Positions 20,221 to 31,187 of a stretch of DNA of 64,000 nucleotides are shown piece after piece (positions within the stretch are counted from its first letter, which is position 1; every line of letters starts with the position of its first letter). Made by a program: the position numbers and the translations under genes. This DNA comes from Iris pallida. Its lineage: Eukaryota; Streptophyta; Magnoliopsida; Asparagales; Iridaceae. Under the pieces are notes generated by a model, which saw nothing but the letters and a program-made list of their open reading frames with translations, ran no database searches and had not been told where the DNA came from. The DNA lies in contig JANAVB010012195.1 in NCBI GenBank assembly GCA_029216955.1, positions 1,860,864-1,924,863 on the forward strand, in the 5' to 3' direction.

Positions 20221-22226
20221 AAAGTGCATTTAAACCCTCCTTAAAGTTGCCTCGTTCGCAAAATAAGACCTTTTAGAAAACTTAAACAGTTTGCACCTCC
20301 CGCAAAACCGTTTTTGCTCGGAAAACCCCTTTCCGTCAAAATGACGTTAGAAGTTGCCGTTAGAGTCCATATTTTGGAAGAAAAAAAATGTGCACTACCC
20401 AAAATACCCCTAATGCTTACATTGTGGCTGCTGCTGACTCTCTTTCATTCTCAATATATAAGAATGTTTGTTTGAAACATAAAAGCTAAGCTTTATATTT
20501 TCTATTTTTTGACCGGTTGGTTGGAAGGAAAAATAATATTTAATTTTTTTTATATTCTTTTTTTTTACTTATTTACTCTCATTTAATGTATTGAAACTTT
20601 TTTTTACCTACAGATCTCAAATCCAACTGCAAATTTTTTTTATATTCCATTTTTTTTTTTACTTATTTGCTCTCATGTAATGTTTCAAGCTTTTTTTTAC
20701 TTATTCCTTTTTTTTTTCTCAAGACGTCCAAATAGAAATTATGGAAGAACAATTTATTGCTATTGTGGATTAATTAGCCCATTGAAAACTTTATTGACAC
20801 CAACAAATCCGAGAAGATGATTCTACGGGAGTGCAAATTTTTCAACAAATTCTTGTAATTTTTTACTATGGGAGGATGAGAAATCGGACCATGCTTCGAC
20901 ATACATGTTTTGCAATTTATTTTTGAATTTTTGACACGTTTAGTAATATTTAAGTTATTTGTTTAAGTAATACATGTGATGAAAATAAATTTGTACCAAG
21001 ATTTACAATTTTAGTTAGAATTAATAAATAAATAATTACGATAATAGTCATGACTAATAAATTATTAAGTAAGACTATAATGATGATTATAATGATGATT
21101 ACTAAATTATTAATTTAAATTATTATAATATATAAAATATTAACTATAATTATAATTATGATTAAATTATTATTAATTAATATTATAATAAAATTGTAAT
21201 TAATAAATTATTAACAAAGATTATAATTATTAATTAAGATTATAATTATTATAAAATATTAAATAATATAATATTAGTTACAGTTATCTAGCTCCAAATA
21301 CGGTTTACCAAACATGCCCTAAGTTAAATGACTGGATAGTTCAGGACTAACCGGACATTTGTTAAAGGATTTTTTTTTCCAGAAAAAATTTAAGATGAAA
21401 ACCTACTATTTAGATTATGAACATTTATTTTCGAAAATGACGTCAAACATGAGAATTCTATCTTTTTAAGAACGGGAGGTTATTTTTAATAATCTTTTTA
21501 ATATTTTGTTTTTTGTTTCCATTTTTTTAGTTCTTATTTCATTTTTTTTTTCATCTTTTTAATAATCTTTTCTAGTTTTTTAAGAGTGACTTTTATTTTC
21601 AAATTTGTATAGTTTTTGTTTTTGTCTATTTTCATTGTTTAAAATTTATCCTCATTTTTTGGTTTTTTGGAATATTTTATCTATTTTTTATTTTTTCCAT
21701 ATTTTAATAGTATTTTTTGTTTTTTATTTGGTATTTTTTTCCAGTTTTTCATCATTTCTATTTTTTAAGAATTGATTTTTTTTGTATTTATCAGTTTTGT
21801 TTTTCCCAAAAATATTTATATATTTGTTAAATAAAAATAATTTATGACAAAATAATTTTAAATAATATTTATCCATTTTTTTGACAGAACTAACTGTTTT
21901 TAACAAGTTAATATTAATTAAAATAATTTTAATAAATAATTTTACTAGCAAAGACCATTTTTCTTTTGTTAATATTTATCCACTTTTTAACAAGTATTTT
22001 TGCGTAACCGTTTTTAACAAAATAATTTTAGAACTAACCGTTTTTAACAAGTTAATATTAGATAGCCCAGGGGTAAAATGGTCAAAACAACCCCATTTTA
22101 ACACCCGTTAACAGAAAAGTTAGCGGAGGGGATGATTTGAGTATTTTCGTAACCTTTTGGATTTTTCGGATCAGCGAGTCTTTATTTGCATTTTCGTGAC
22201 ATCTAAGGAGAGTTTAAATGCACTTT
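20221..22226. mobile_element. Non-coding element with long terminal inverted repeats (MULE-like)
   Basis: AAAGTGCATTTAAACCCTCC at the left is matched by the complement of GGAGAGTTTAAATGCACTTT at the right. Weaker pairing continues for over 100 bp (GCAAAATAAGACC against GCAAATAAAGACTCG, and TCCGTCAAAATGACGTTA against the GTTAACAG region). About 2.0 kb, AT-rich, with no transposase frame. It contains a roughly 105-bp duplicated T-rich segment (20540-20715). Confidence 0.55.
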
Positions 22227-22507
22227 CTAAATATCCTTTTTTTTTTTATATATTGTGTCCGACGTAACGGTCAAAAATGTTTTGTGCACACTGCATTGTA
22301 TGCCTTTTGGACCCACTGCCCCCTACAAATGCCACCATGTGACTCGATCCATTGATCTTCCACCATCCAAACAGAACTTTTACGTCTCTCTCCGCTGACC
22401 ACGAGGGTCACTCGGATTTGGCGAACATTCCTCGTGTTGAATGCAAAGAAGTGGATGAAATAAATGGTAGTTAACGAAAAAAAAAAAAAAAAGAGTCTGG
22501 TACTCAC

Positions 22508-22717
22508 TGTTAATCTACAGAGAAAGCGCTCATGGGTGCTTAGCCCAGAGATCTCCACAAGGCCAGCTTCCTCCAGGCTAAGGAAACCCTTCCTCTGCCC
22601 CTTCTCCTTCCCCTCTCCTTGGCAACCCACCACCACGAGCCTCCTCAACTTGGCATTCTTCTTGGGAAGGAGTAGAGGGGGGTGGTGACGGTGCTTGAAT
22701 GGCTTGAGGAGGAGCAT
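22508..22717 (-). CDS. Gene A, exon 1: small conserved plant protein, likely organelle-targeted
   Basis: On the minus strand the ATG at 22715-22717 opens 70 codons that end at a consensus donor (ACA|GTGAGTACC). The first about 40 residues (MLLLKPFKHRHHPP ... RRLVVVGCQGEG) are basic and hydrophobic, like a plastid or mitochondrial transit peptide. The conserved part then starts: FLSLEEAGLVEISGLSTHER, followed by FLCRLT. It joins in phase to exon 2 at 4338-4505 for a total of 125 residues. I recognise the family only as a conserved plant protein without a firmly known role; no catalytic motif is visible. A TTG three codons upstream is not a likely start. The promoter side is short: a Tourist-like MITE begins about 175 bp upstream (22894). 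Confidence 0.85.
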
Positions 22718-22893
22718 GGCGTACAAACTCAGTACTGTGACAGTGTGGTAGTTGGGATTTTTTGTTGGTTGGAACTTTTGGGGATTGAAGCATTTTCATT
22801 TGATATGAGGGGGGAGGAGAGGAAGAGGTGATGTGGGTGAGGTGTGGTGGGGATTGGGTTTGGGGGTGATGTGGATATTATCCTATGGTCTGA

Positions 22894-23342
22894 GAGCATC
22901 TCCAACCCTATTGTCTTGTTAAGTGTTGTGAGTCTTAGGTGGCTCCTATGTGGCATGAGCCACAAGACAGTGTCTTGTTTATGTGGCAAAATTATATCTC
23001 AAAAGACAATGAGATAGAAAAACTCTCTCCAATGCAAAAGTATTGAGAAGACAATAAAAAGTATTTTTTTCCAACTTCTAAAACAACTTTTAAGACAACT
23101 ACTCATCTTCTTTCTTTTTTCTAATATTTTTTATTCATAATTGATGACATGGAAGAGAAGACATTGTCAAGTGCATTGTCTAGAACAAGACAATCAACTT
23201 CACAATGTCTTCTTTAATTTTTGCCACATAAGCTTCACAATTGACTTGACAATTGCATTGGAGAAGAACTTTTGAATAAAATTTTGTCATTCCTATGTGA
23301 CAATAACTTTTTTCCAAAGTCACAGTAGGGTTGGAGATGCTC
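22894..23342. mobile_element. Tourist-like (PIF/Harbinger) MITE upstream of gene A
   Basis: Perfect terminal inverted repeat GAGCATCTCCAACCCTA / TAGGGTTGGAGATGCTC, flanked by a 3-bp duplication TGA (22891-22893 and 23343-23345). It is 449 bp and non-coding. It lies within about 200 bp of the gene A start, in the probable promoter. Confidence 0.9.
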
Positions 23343-23398
23343 TGAAAATAAGTAGAAATCTAAAGTGGAGGTACTAATTAAAGATCACACCAGAGACT

Positions 23399-23785
23399 AG
23401 GGATGTCAACGGATGCTTATCGGTACGGACATGACAATATTCGTATCCGAATTTTTTTTTTGTAATATCCGAATCTCATCCGATATCCGAACGGATATCT
23501 CTTTTGACACTTTGAATTCTTATTCGTTTAGTTTAACGGATATCGGATAATATCCGGTCCGATTAGCTAAAAAAAATCGGATGCTATTATTCGAATATCC
23601 GAAATCCAAAATATTAAAAATTTAGTTATTATCTGAATATCCGAAAACCAAATTCAATTGCTCTACATATTTGAGTCCTTTCTTTTTCTGTTGTAAATTG
23701 CAATTAATATATATTACTATTATATAAATTATATTATAACCGATTTATGTAAAAGTCAGTTGAGAATAAAATTCTTTAATCTTTT

Positions 23786-23834
<49 letters not shown>

Positions 23835-23878
23835 TTATATATATATATAAATATATAACACTATATATATATATATAA

Positions 23879-23914
<36 letters not shown>

Positions 23915-23925
23915 TATATAGTATA

Positions 23926-23963
<38 letters not shown>

Positions 23964-24184
23964 AATTTTTGGATATCCGAATCCGATATCCGAAATTTGC
24001 AGTTCAAAGTCGGATCGGATATTAACGGATTCGAATACCTTAATATCCAAATCCGTATCCAAAAAAAAAAAAATATCCAAAAAATATTCGGATGTCCGAA
24101 TCCGATATCTGAAATTTTGGAAAATATTCGAATGTTCGGATACGGAATCGAATCGGATTCGAATTTTTGACTATCCATTGACAG
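23399..24184. mobile_element. hAT-like MITE with an internal (TA)n array
   Basis: The ends AGGGATGTCAACGGAT and the complement of ATCCATTGACAG are inverted. GAGACT flanks both sides (23393-23398 and 24185-24190). The interior is a large palindromic field of CGGATATCCGAAT-type motifs around a (TA)n microsatellite at about 23790-23960. Confidence 0.75.
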
Positions 24185-24498
24185 GAGACTGATATATTGT
24201 AAACCTTCACTATGGGTTTTTCTTAAGAATAGGTGTTATGATCTAATTTTAGGTCATATTTGGTTCACGAAATCAGCATATTGAAAAAAAAACATATTCT
24301 TCTCTTTGTTTGGATGCTAAAAGAAAATAAGAGAAAAGAAAAACAATTTAAAAAAGAAAGAAAGAAAGCAATGATTTAATTTTCAATATAATGAGTAATG
24401 ATTCACTATTCTTGCAAATTTTATTGACCATTTCAAGTACAGGGATTTTTTTTTACGAGAGCTACACTTTTTCAAAGAAAATTGGGAGAAAATTTATG

Positions 24499-24851
24499 TA
24501 GGGTGCGTTTGATTGCAAGGTGGAAAATATGTGGAAAAGAAATTGATTCCATGGAATTATTTTCCTAGGAAAAAATTCTATGGAATTTTAAAAAAATTCC
24601 ATGGAAAACTTAATTTGGGTGTTTGATTGCCATTATTTTCCACGGAAAATAGTTATTTTCCATGGAAAATGATATTTTCCTATGGGTTGTACAAGTTTCA
24701 TTTTCCACCATTTTAAGATGAAAATATGAAAAATGATAGTTTTTTGGAAAATAATTCCATGGAAAATACAAGCTATCAAACACTACAATTGGTGGAAAAT
24801 TTGTGATGGAAATATTTTCCATGGAGAAAAAGCCCAATCAAACACAGCCTA
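24499..24851. mobile_element. Palindromic MITE abutting the gene B exon-1 copy
   Basis: AGGGTGCGTTTGATTGCAAGG at the left pairs with the complement of CCCAATCAAACACAGCCT at the right. The interior is dominated by the self-complementary motif TTTTCCATGGAAAA in many variants. Its right end lies in what corresponds to the gene B intron side of the exon-1 duplicate. Confidence 0.7.
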
Positions 24852-24899
24852 ACAGATTCTGATACGGAAAAAGTTACGAAAAAGGCAGGAGGAGAGAGA

Positions 24900-25070
24900 A
24901 ATGACCTCCTCCGCCGGCCATGGATCGACGAGTATTGAGATTGGACGCCGGAGCGCGCGAACGAAGCCATTGTCCTTGTTGTTGCAGTAGCTATTAACAG
25001 AAAGAGCTTTTATTCACTCCTTTTTTTCCCATGTTGTTTATCATAAAGCTCCTTGTATTTTTATGTAGTT
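24900..25070 (-). pseudogene. Inverted, decayed copy of gene B exon 1 and 5' flank
   Basis: The complement matches gene B around 26285-26520. It contains GCGCTCCGGCGTCCAATCTC, TCGATCCATGGCCGGCGG and a preserved donor context GGAG|GTCATTTC. Upstream it matches the 5' flank (AAGGAGCTTTATGATAAACA against AAGGAGTTTTATGATAAACA). In the gene B frame the start codon reads ATA instead of ATG and about 20 bp are missing, so it is a pseudogene fragment. No copies of exons 2-4 were found nearby. Confidence 0.75.
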
Positions 25071-25124
25071 ACACATTATATATATATATTGTAGATAGGT
25101 CACGGTTCATATAGCTAGTCGGCT

Positions 25125-25385
25125 TTATTGTTTAGGTCCACACAATTTTTCCTAAATTAGTCCGGGTTTCTTTGGCTGGTTAATTACTCTATACGAGTTC
25201 TTGAAAAAAAGTTAATAAATTTGGTCCATATTCTTAAATAAATATTGGTATGGCCCAACTAAAAACTACTACACTAAATAATACTATGATGATATTTTCT
25301 CTTAAATGATAGCGTATTTGTGGCATATATTTATTTGAACCTCATAAATCTTTTAAACAAGAAATTTCCAAAAAAACATGTGCAA
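25125..25385 (+). repeat. Direct repeat A1 upstream of gene B
   Basis: It aligns imperfectly with 25905-26135 in the same orientation (TTTGGTCCATATTCTTAAATAA against TTTGATCCATATTTCTTAATAA, and TTGTGGCATATATTTATTTG against the TTATGGCATATCTTC context). It is an old segmental duplication next to the inverted exon-1 copy. Confidence 0.6.
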
Positions 25386-25904
25386 ATGAAAACTCATTTT
25401 GATGGGTACTCAAGAAAGATTCATTAGATGAAGAATTTAAATAAATTAATAATAAATAAATAAATAAATAATAACTAATTATTGAATTTGCGCATCCTGT
25501 TGGTGAATGCAACATAAATTCTTTTGTTTGATTTGAAAAAAAAGAGAGTCCAAGAAGTGTAAAATGCAAATACATAAAAATGTACTTCTTGAATTTACAT
25601 ACATATTGTTCTTTGGATGGAAGTCCTTCGTCTCTTGGAAGTGCAAATCTTGTGTTTTACTAGCAATTTTTTTATAGAAAAGTATGACATATAACTCTTT
25701 GCTATAAGTGTTAGCATATTTTAAAAATGATTAATTTCTCACCCACTTTGTTTTGATTATAATTCTTGTGAATTTTCTTCAAACTGAAATACTAAAAATA
25801 AGAAGAAAAAAAGAAGTTAAAAGGGATGAAAGGTATTGTGACAAGTAATTTAGATTATGGTCTTTTGTCATTACAGTTGTTTCGTAAATAAGGCCAAGAT
25901 TTCA

Positions 25905-26135
25905 TCTAGCTATCATTTTTTTTTTGTATAGATCCATATAATTTTTTATAAATTAGCTGGAATTCCTTTGGGCAGTCCACTCGAACATTTTTAAAAATAA
26001 TAATAATTTGATCCATATTTCTTAATAAATAAAAATTGTGTGACCAAATTAAAATACAGTATCATGACAACAATGGTTTCTTGTATTAAATGGTGGCAGG
26101 TTATTTTTATTTATGGCATATCTTCTGCAGAGGTT
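25905..26135 (+). repeat. Direct repeat A2 upstream of gene B
   Basis: Partner of 25125-25385. It ends in TTATTTGAAAGGAAAA just before a 30-base poly(A) run (26153-26182). A second TTATTTGAAAGGAAAA with similar downstream sequence follows at about 26237, so the segment next to the promoter was also duplicated in tandem. Confidence 0.55.
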
Positions 26136-26152
26136 ATTTGAAAGGAAAATAG

Positions 26153-26183
<31 letters not shown>

Positions 26184-26385
26184 AGAAGATGTATCATGTA
26201 ACTACATAAAAATCCAGGAGGAGAGATCTATGCAAATTATTTGAAAGGAAAAAAGAAAAAAAGAAAAGAAAAAGAAAACTACAATTTGCAACTACATCAA
26301 ACTCCAAGGAGTTTTATGATAAACAACAGGGACAACAAAACAAAAAGGGAGAGAAGTGACGAAAACCTAGACAATTCTTCTGTCG

Positions 26386-26491
26386 ATGGCTATGGCAGCA
26401 ACGGCAGCAAGGGCGGCGGCTTCGTCCCTCTCTCGCTCCCGCGCTCCGGCGTCCAATCTCATCGCTCGCCGATCCATGGCCGGCGGCGGAG
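26386..26491 (+). CDS. Gene B, exon 1: mitochondrial-type presequence
   Basis: The ATG at 26386 opens MAMAATAARAAASSLSRSR, continuing APASNLIARRSMAGGG. This is rich in A, S and R with no acidic residues, as in plant mitochondrial presequences. The exon ends after the first base of a GAT codon (GGC GGC GGA G|GTCATC). The ATG is followed by GCT, a favoured plant start context. A second ATG two codons later could also serve. With exons 2-4 it encodes 101 residues. Confidence 0.85.
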
Positions 26492-28940
26492 GTCATCTCT
26501 CTCTCTCCCTCTTCCTTTTCCCGTACAAACCCTAAACCTAATTTTTTCCGACATCGAAATCTGTTACATAATCATAATCCTTAGAATTAGACCATAACAC
26601 CTATTCTTAAGATTTATCATATGTGCTTTGTCTCGATTTGATCTACAGGAATTCCAATCGGATGATACCATCGGGGTTTTTGTTTTTTACTTGTTTCAAT
26701 TTTGATTTCCTATATAATTTTTTTTAGTTTATTTGAAAGATTACAAGACCGTTTTTGTGTATTAGTGAAGATCTTGCAATTTAAAATGTTTACATTTCCC
26801 TCCTCAATTTTATGTGGTCATTTGCTTGCCATTAACTGTAGGGATCCCTCTTTTCGACTTTATGTAGTAAATGCAGTTAGGCTAAAATGATGTAGATTTG
26901 ATTGTCCAAATATACAAAATTGCAGCTATAAAGTTTCATTGTTATCGATTCATGTGCTACTTCAGGTTATCTTTTCCAGTGAGGAAATTCTTCCCTTAAT
27001 TGATGATTAAGTGGGTTTAGTGTAGGGGTGGTTGGTAGAAGTTAGAATGGCGCATGAATAAAAATCGAGCCTTGAGCCGAACATGAGAATGGTGTGCCTG
27101 TACAAACTTATTTTGAATACTCTTTTTGCGGAAATTAAATCAGAAAAAGTAGTCAAGCTCCCTCGTTCACTTTATCAAGATTATACGAACGAAGTTTGAG
27201 TTTTTTGCCATAGAGATTGAGGCCTTGGGCTAGGATATTGAAGCTCGAAATATGATGGAGCGCAACATTTTGTGATTCCTAATTAAGTTGTGCTTATGCA
27301 GTTGGTTAATTGATAGATTAAGAGTTTGACCTCTTAAGGAAAAGCTCGAGGTGGCCAAGTGCATAATAAGATCATTTTATATATCATTGGAATTTCTCCA
27401 ACTTTTCTTTGGTTCAACTGTGGTCTTGGGTACATGTGCCCTTGTTTGGGTTGTAATTGTAGGTGGCCTTTTTTATGCTACGGTGGTTCTATTAATTCTC
27501 TCTTTGATAAAAACACAGGGAGGTCCATCTCCCACCGGTTCTCTCTCAAACAGAGAAATTTCTCAAAGAACTCATGAAATTATTCTATTTTCTTTCTAGG
27601 AGCTTATGTAGATGCTTGAAAAATCCAACCTCTAATACTCATAAATTTTAATTTTCCTTTTTAATACAACCATGTACGCCGGCTTTGATTAACAAAAAAA
27701 AAATTTCATACTCCTTCATCAATATGTTTGCTCTGTCAACATTTCCTTCTTTCTCTCGACTTCATGGAATCTTCCTAAGTTTGATATTAGACCCTATAAT
27801 TTTATCAATGAATTTTATAATGTAGTTCAACTATCTGCCTTTGTATTAGCTTACATATAACACAGTGAACACTGAAGTTGTCATTTTCATATATCCAGAT
27901 GTTCAAACCATGTAAAATCCCGTTATGCAAATTTCATATTCTAATTCTTCTATTTATTAGTTATTGAATGTGTACTTTCAAGAGTTTGCTTGGCGTGAGT
28001 TAACTTTTAGCACTTGATGCTTGCATCTCTGAGGATGCGGGTTGCATTGTGTATGTTTATCGTTAATAATATCATGTTGGTTGATGAGATTATAGGTTAT
28101 TAGTGTTTAAGTAAGAATGTGGATTAACTAAAGGTTTTAGGTAGGCAAAAAGGCGGGGACTGTAAATGGGTGGGACTTATCTTTAACTTTAAGTAGTAAT
28201 ATTCGTGCAGCGTCCTGTATGAATTTGCTAGAAATCGGCTGGAGTTGGGTGAGAAGTAACTGGAAGTGAACCCAGGCCCAATCCTTTGCTGAATTTGGGT
28301 TAGCTTCATCTGAGTTTGGGTTTGCCTTATTATGGTTGATTGCGACATGTTTGTGTCTGAATAATTGACTAAAACACAACCCAAACCGTACTCACTAACT
28401 AAATTAGTTTTACACTTTCACAAAGAAAAAGGAAAGTTGAACTTAGAGATACAAAGGAAGAGACATGCAATAGACTGCCACCTCGACGTCATTCTCATCT
28501 CTGTTTTTGAAGCGGGTGCCTATGCTGACCTCTTCTGAACACACGTAAGCCAGTTTATCCAATTCATCCTCTTGGAGAGGTTCTCCACCTTTTATCCGTC
28601 TTCGACAATAAATAGTCAAATGACATCATCATTCTCTCCTTAATTCTGCCGCCTCGGGAATCTTATCTATCACCTTAATCCCTTTTATCTTTCTACAATC
28701 TGAATAGATGATAGAGGCTTTGCCTGTTTAGACTTAGTTATGATGGAGTTCAGATGTAGTTGTGGCATTTTACAGTGCGAGGAATAAAGGGGTCCGAATA
28801 GGAATGCATATTTAGGAGAGGAGAGGGGAACTTTGGAGTTTGGTTCTCCTTTTCTCCTCTTCTCTTAAGGGTTGCAATCGCACACCAAGTCCTCTCACCC
28901 ATCCTCACTTACAAGTTTGGTTGGTAAGCTAATTTTCTTA

Positions 28941-29180
28941 AGGGTTAATTACACTGACCTTCCCTATGTTTCATGAGTATTACAGGGACTACCCCTATTC
29001 CGAAAATAATTACACTAACCACCCTTCTCCTTTATAAATTTTATTAACCATAGGGGTGGTCAGTGTTATTAGTTTATATAGAAAATAGAAACTATAGAGG
29101 GTGTCCGTGTAATTAGTTTCAAAGCAGGGTGATCCGTATAATAAGGGTAAAACATAGGGGTAGTTAATGCAATTAACCCT
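28941..29180. mobile_element. MITE in gene B intron 1
   Basis: AGGGTTAATTACACTGACC ... CCCTATGTTT at the left is inverted at the right (AAACATAGGGGTAGTTAATG ... AATTAACCCT). It is 240 bp and non-coding, with internal repeats CACTAACCACCC and GGGTGGTCAGTG. The target duplication is unclear. Confidence 0.75.
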
Positions 29181-29602
29181 TTTATTAATTTATCACTTTT
29201 TAACTCTCTCTATACACACACACACACACACACATATGTATATATATAAAAATGTATATATAGCACGTTTTTACACTGTGTATCTGTATTGTAAAGTTTT
29301 TGAAATTATTTTTGTTCATATCTCCATTGCATTCACACCTGCACCATCTTTGTGACATGATGAAATGTAATTTTAGCAAAACCTCTATCGGAAACAAGGG
29401 AGAAGTTCACATTGATGACCAAGAGATGTAAGACTTATCTATTTTTTAGTCAGAAACATTCATGTCAATGGAGTATCATTCGTTAATAATTGCGATATCT
29501 AGGAGAAATTGATTCTGGAGAGCCATTGAATCACTTAGTACCCTTGAAATCAGAAGGAAATTTTATAAGAAGGTTGTGATAACCAATACTTTATTGTACA
29601 CA

Positions 29603-30028
29603 GTATTCTAAATGGCGGTTGAGGCGACTGCCTAGGCAGTAGGCGGTCTCTCTCCGCACCGCTTTTGCGGTAGACGGTGGAGTAGGCGACCAACGGAGGT
29701 TTGGTGCCATAGGCGGAGGTGAGGTTGCCTCGGCGGGTCTAGGCGGAGCAATACCTAACAAGATATTTTGGCCAAAAGATTTTGCAAGCATTATGGGCCC
29801 CGGCCTATGGTTCACTTTTACAAAACTAAAACTTCATAAATCATCGTTCTGCAATTTAATTATATATGGAACACTCTTAAAATATTCATATTATGCCAAA
29901 AGAAAGTGATAAAATAGTAAAAAAATGTCCAAAATATATCAACTGCTAGGCCGCCTACAGCCTAGGCGGCCTAGACGGTAGGCGGACTCTCTCCGGCTCA
30001 CACATGCCTACCGCCCTTTACAACCTTG
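29603..30028. mobile_element. MITE with 10-bp target duplication in gene B intron 1
   Basis: The flanks share a perfect ATTGTACACA (29593-29602 and 30029-30038). The ends are inverted and rich in CCTAGGC motifs (TAAATGGCGGTTGAGGCG against the complement of CTACCGCCCTTTACAACC). The duplication length best fits a Mutator-like origin. Confidence 0.8.
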
Positions 30029-31119
30029 ATTGTACACAATGTTAGGAAGTTAAGCCAGGTACAAATCAAGAAAGCTTTACCTAAACTTTGGGGTCAGATG
30101 AGATGCAATACAAACAAAAGATGGATAGGGTCACAAATGAGTGGATTTGTGGAGAGTTAAAGGCTTAAAGCTGACATCGTTTAGAAATGAGAGGACAAAA
30201 ACCATTTGAGATGGTTTCACATGGTTAAATAGATGTTGATAGATGCACCAATTAGGAGTAATAGGATCATATTAGTTGGACTTTCTAGGACCTGTGTTAG
30301 ACCAAAAGGAACATTGGTTGAGGCTACTGCAAAGGATATAGCAATGGTAATATACAATTATAAGAGAAATGACCAAGTAGAGCCGAATGGAGGAGGAAAA
30401 TGATTTATGTAGTTGCCCTTAAATTTGGGATGCAGACCATACTTTTCCATGATTTATCTACTTTACCATCCAGATAGTTCATTCTGCATGCTTACACTTT
30501 GATTTGTTAGTATAAATCCTAAGCAGTTCTACTTCAACCGTAAATCTGATTTTGTATGGTTTTGTATCTGTTATGGTTATTATTGAATTAGATTTGCATG
30601 ATTTTGTTGTGCTTTTAACTTTTTTGGTCTTATCACTGTTAATCATGAAGATTACCTGTATAATTTCAAATCTCTTCTTTTTAACTGTGATCTATTTTAT
30701 TCTTGAATACCGAGCATTACTATTATGGTTTGATCATCACATCAGCCTATTCAACTAACTTTGGTGTTTATTTAGTCATGGAAGAATGAGTTGCTCTTGA
30801 GAACATAGCCCTCTGTTCTGTTACAACTGCAGGTCCACAACAAGCAGACCTTATAAACTATATCTTGTGTATCTATTTCATTTTCCTATAATTCATTTCC
30901 TTCAAAACTTTGTAATTTAATCATGCTAGATCTTCAATAGCATTGCCAATTTTCTTCCATATAATTACTGTGGTTCGCAGCAAAATATCCAATTGCTTGA
31001 AATATCTGAGTTCTGCAGAGTGATTTGAGTTCCAATATTGATTGCTGTCACCTATGATGTACCTGTTGGACTTTTATCTTATTTGAAAAAAAAAATGTAT
31101 TTGTATGGTTTATTGGCAG

Positions 31120-31187
31120 ATCATGGACCACCAAGGGTTAACTTGTGGGATGACCCACTCTCTCCGTCTAAGTGGAAGGAAGAGCAT
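31120..31187 (+). CDS. Gene B, exon 2
   Basis: 68 bp between TTGGCAG and the consensus donor GTAAGT. It completes a split GAT codon and encodes DHGPPRVNLWDDPLSPS, then KWKEEH. This acidic and tryptophan-rich stretch is the most conserved-looking part of the protein. It ends in phase 0. Confidence 0.9.

Larger units (their letters stand above)
4506..22507 (-). other. Gene A intron 1, about 18.0 kb
   Basis: The donor is GTGAGT at 22502-22507 and the acceptor CAG at 4506-4508, both on the minus strand. The intron contains, from left to right: a MITE (4571-4893), a SINE-like head (about 6228), a MITE (6770-7203), a complete Copia element in the same orientation as the gene (7345-14056), 43-bp and about 220-bp tandem repeats, and a dense run of MITEs from 17.1 to 22.2 kb. 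Most of its length is therefore transposon-derived. Confidence 0.8.
26492..31119 (+). other. Gene B intron 1 (4.6 kb)
   Basis: Donor GTCATC, acceptor TTGGCAG|AT. It contains the MITEs at 28941-29180 and 29603-30028 and short (CA)n and (TA)n runs near 29214-29262. Other open frames in it have no motif. Confidence 0.8.

Noticed and set aside
22464..22688. Plus-strand frame of 74 codons opposite gene A exon 1
   Set aside because: It is the antisense shadow of a spliced, conserved exon and includes the poly(A) tract of the intron.
24776..24970. 64-codon minus frame starting MASFARSG in the inverted exon copy
   Set aside because: It is out of frame relative to gene B. The true frame has lost its ATG and the frame runs into a MITE.
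26241..26597. 118-codon frame overlapping gene B exon 1
   Set aside because: It is in another frame, begins in A-rich 5' flank and lacks exon 2 continuity. The in-phase four-exon model explains the region better.
30552..30758. Hydrophobic frames in gene B introns (also 31759-32157 and 27351-27599)
   Set aside because: T-rich intron sequence gives L/F/I-rich translations; no splice context or homology.
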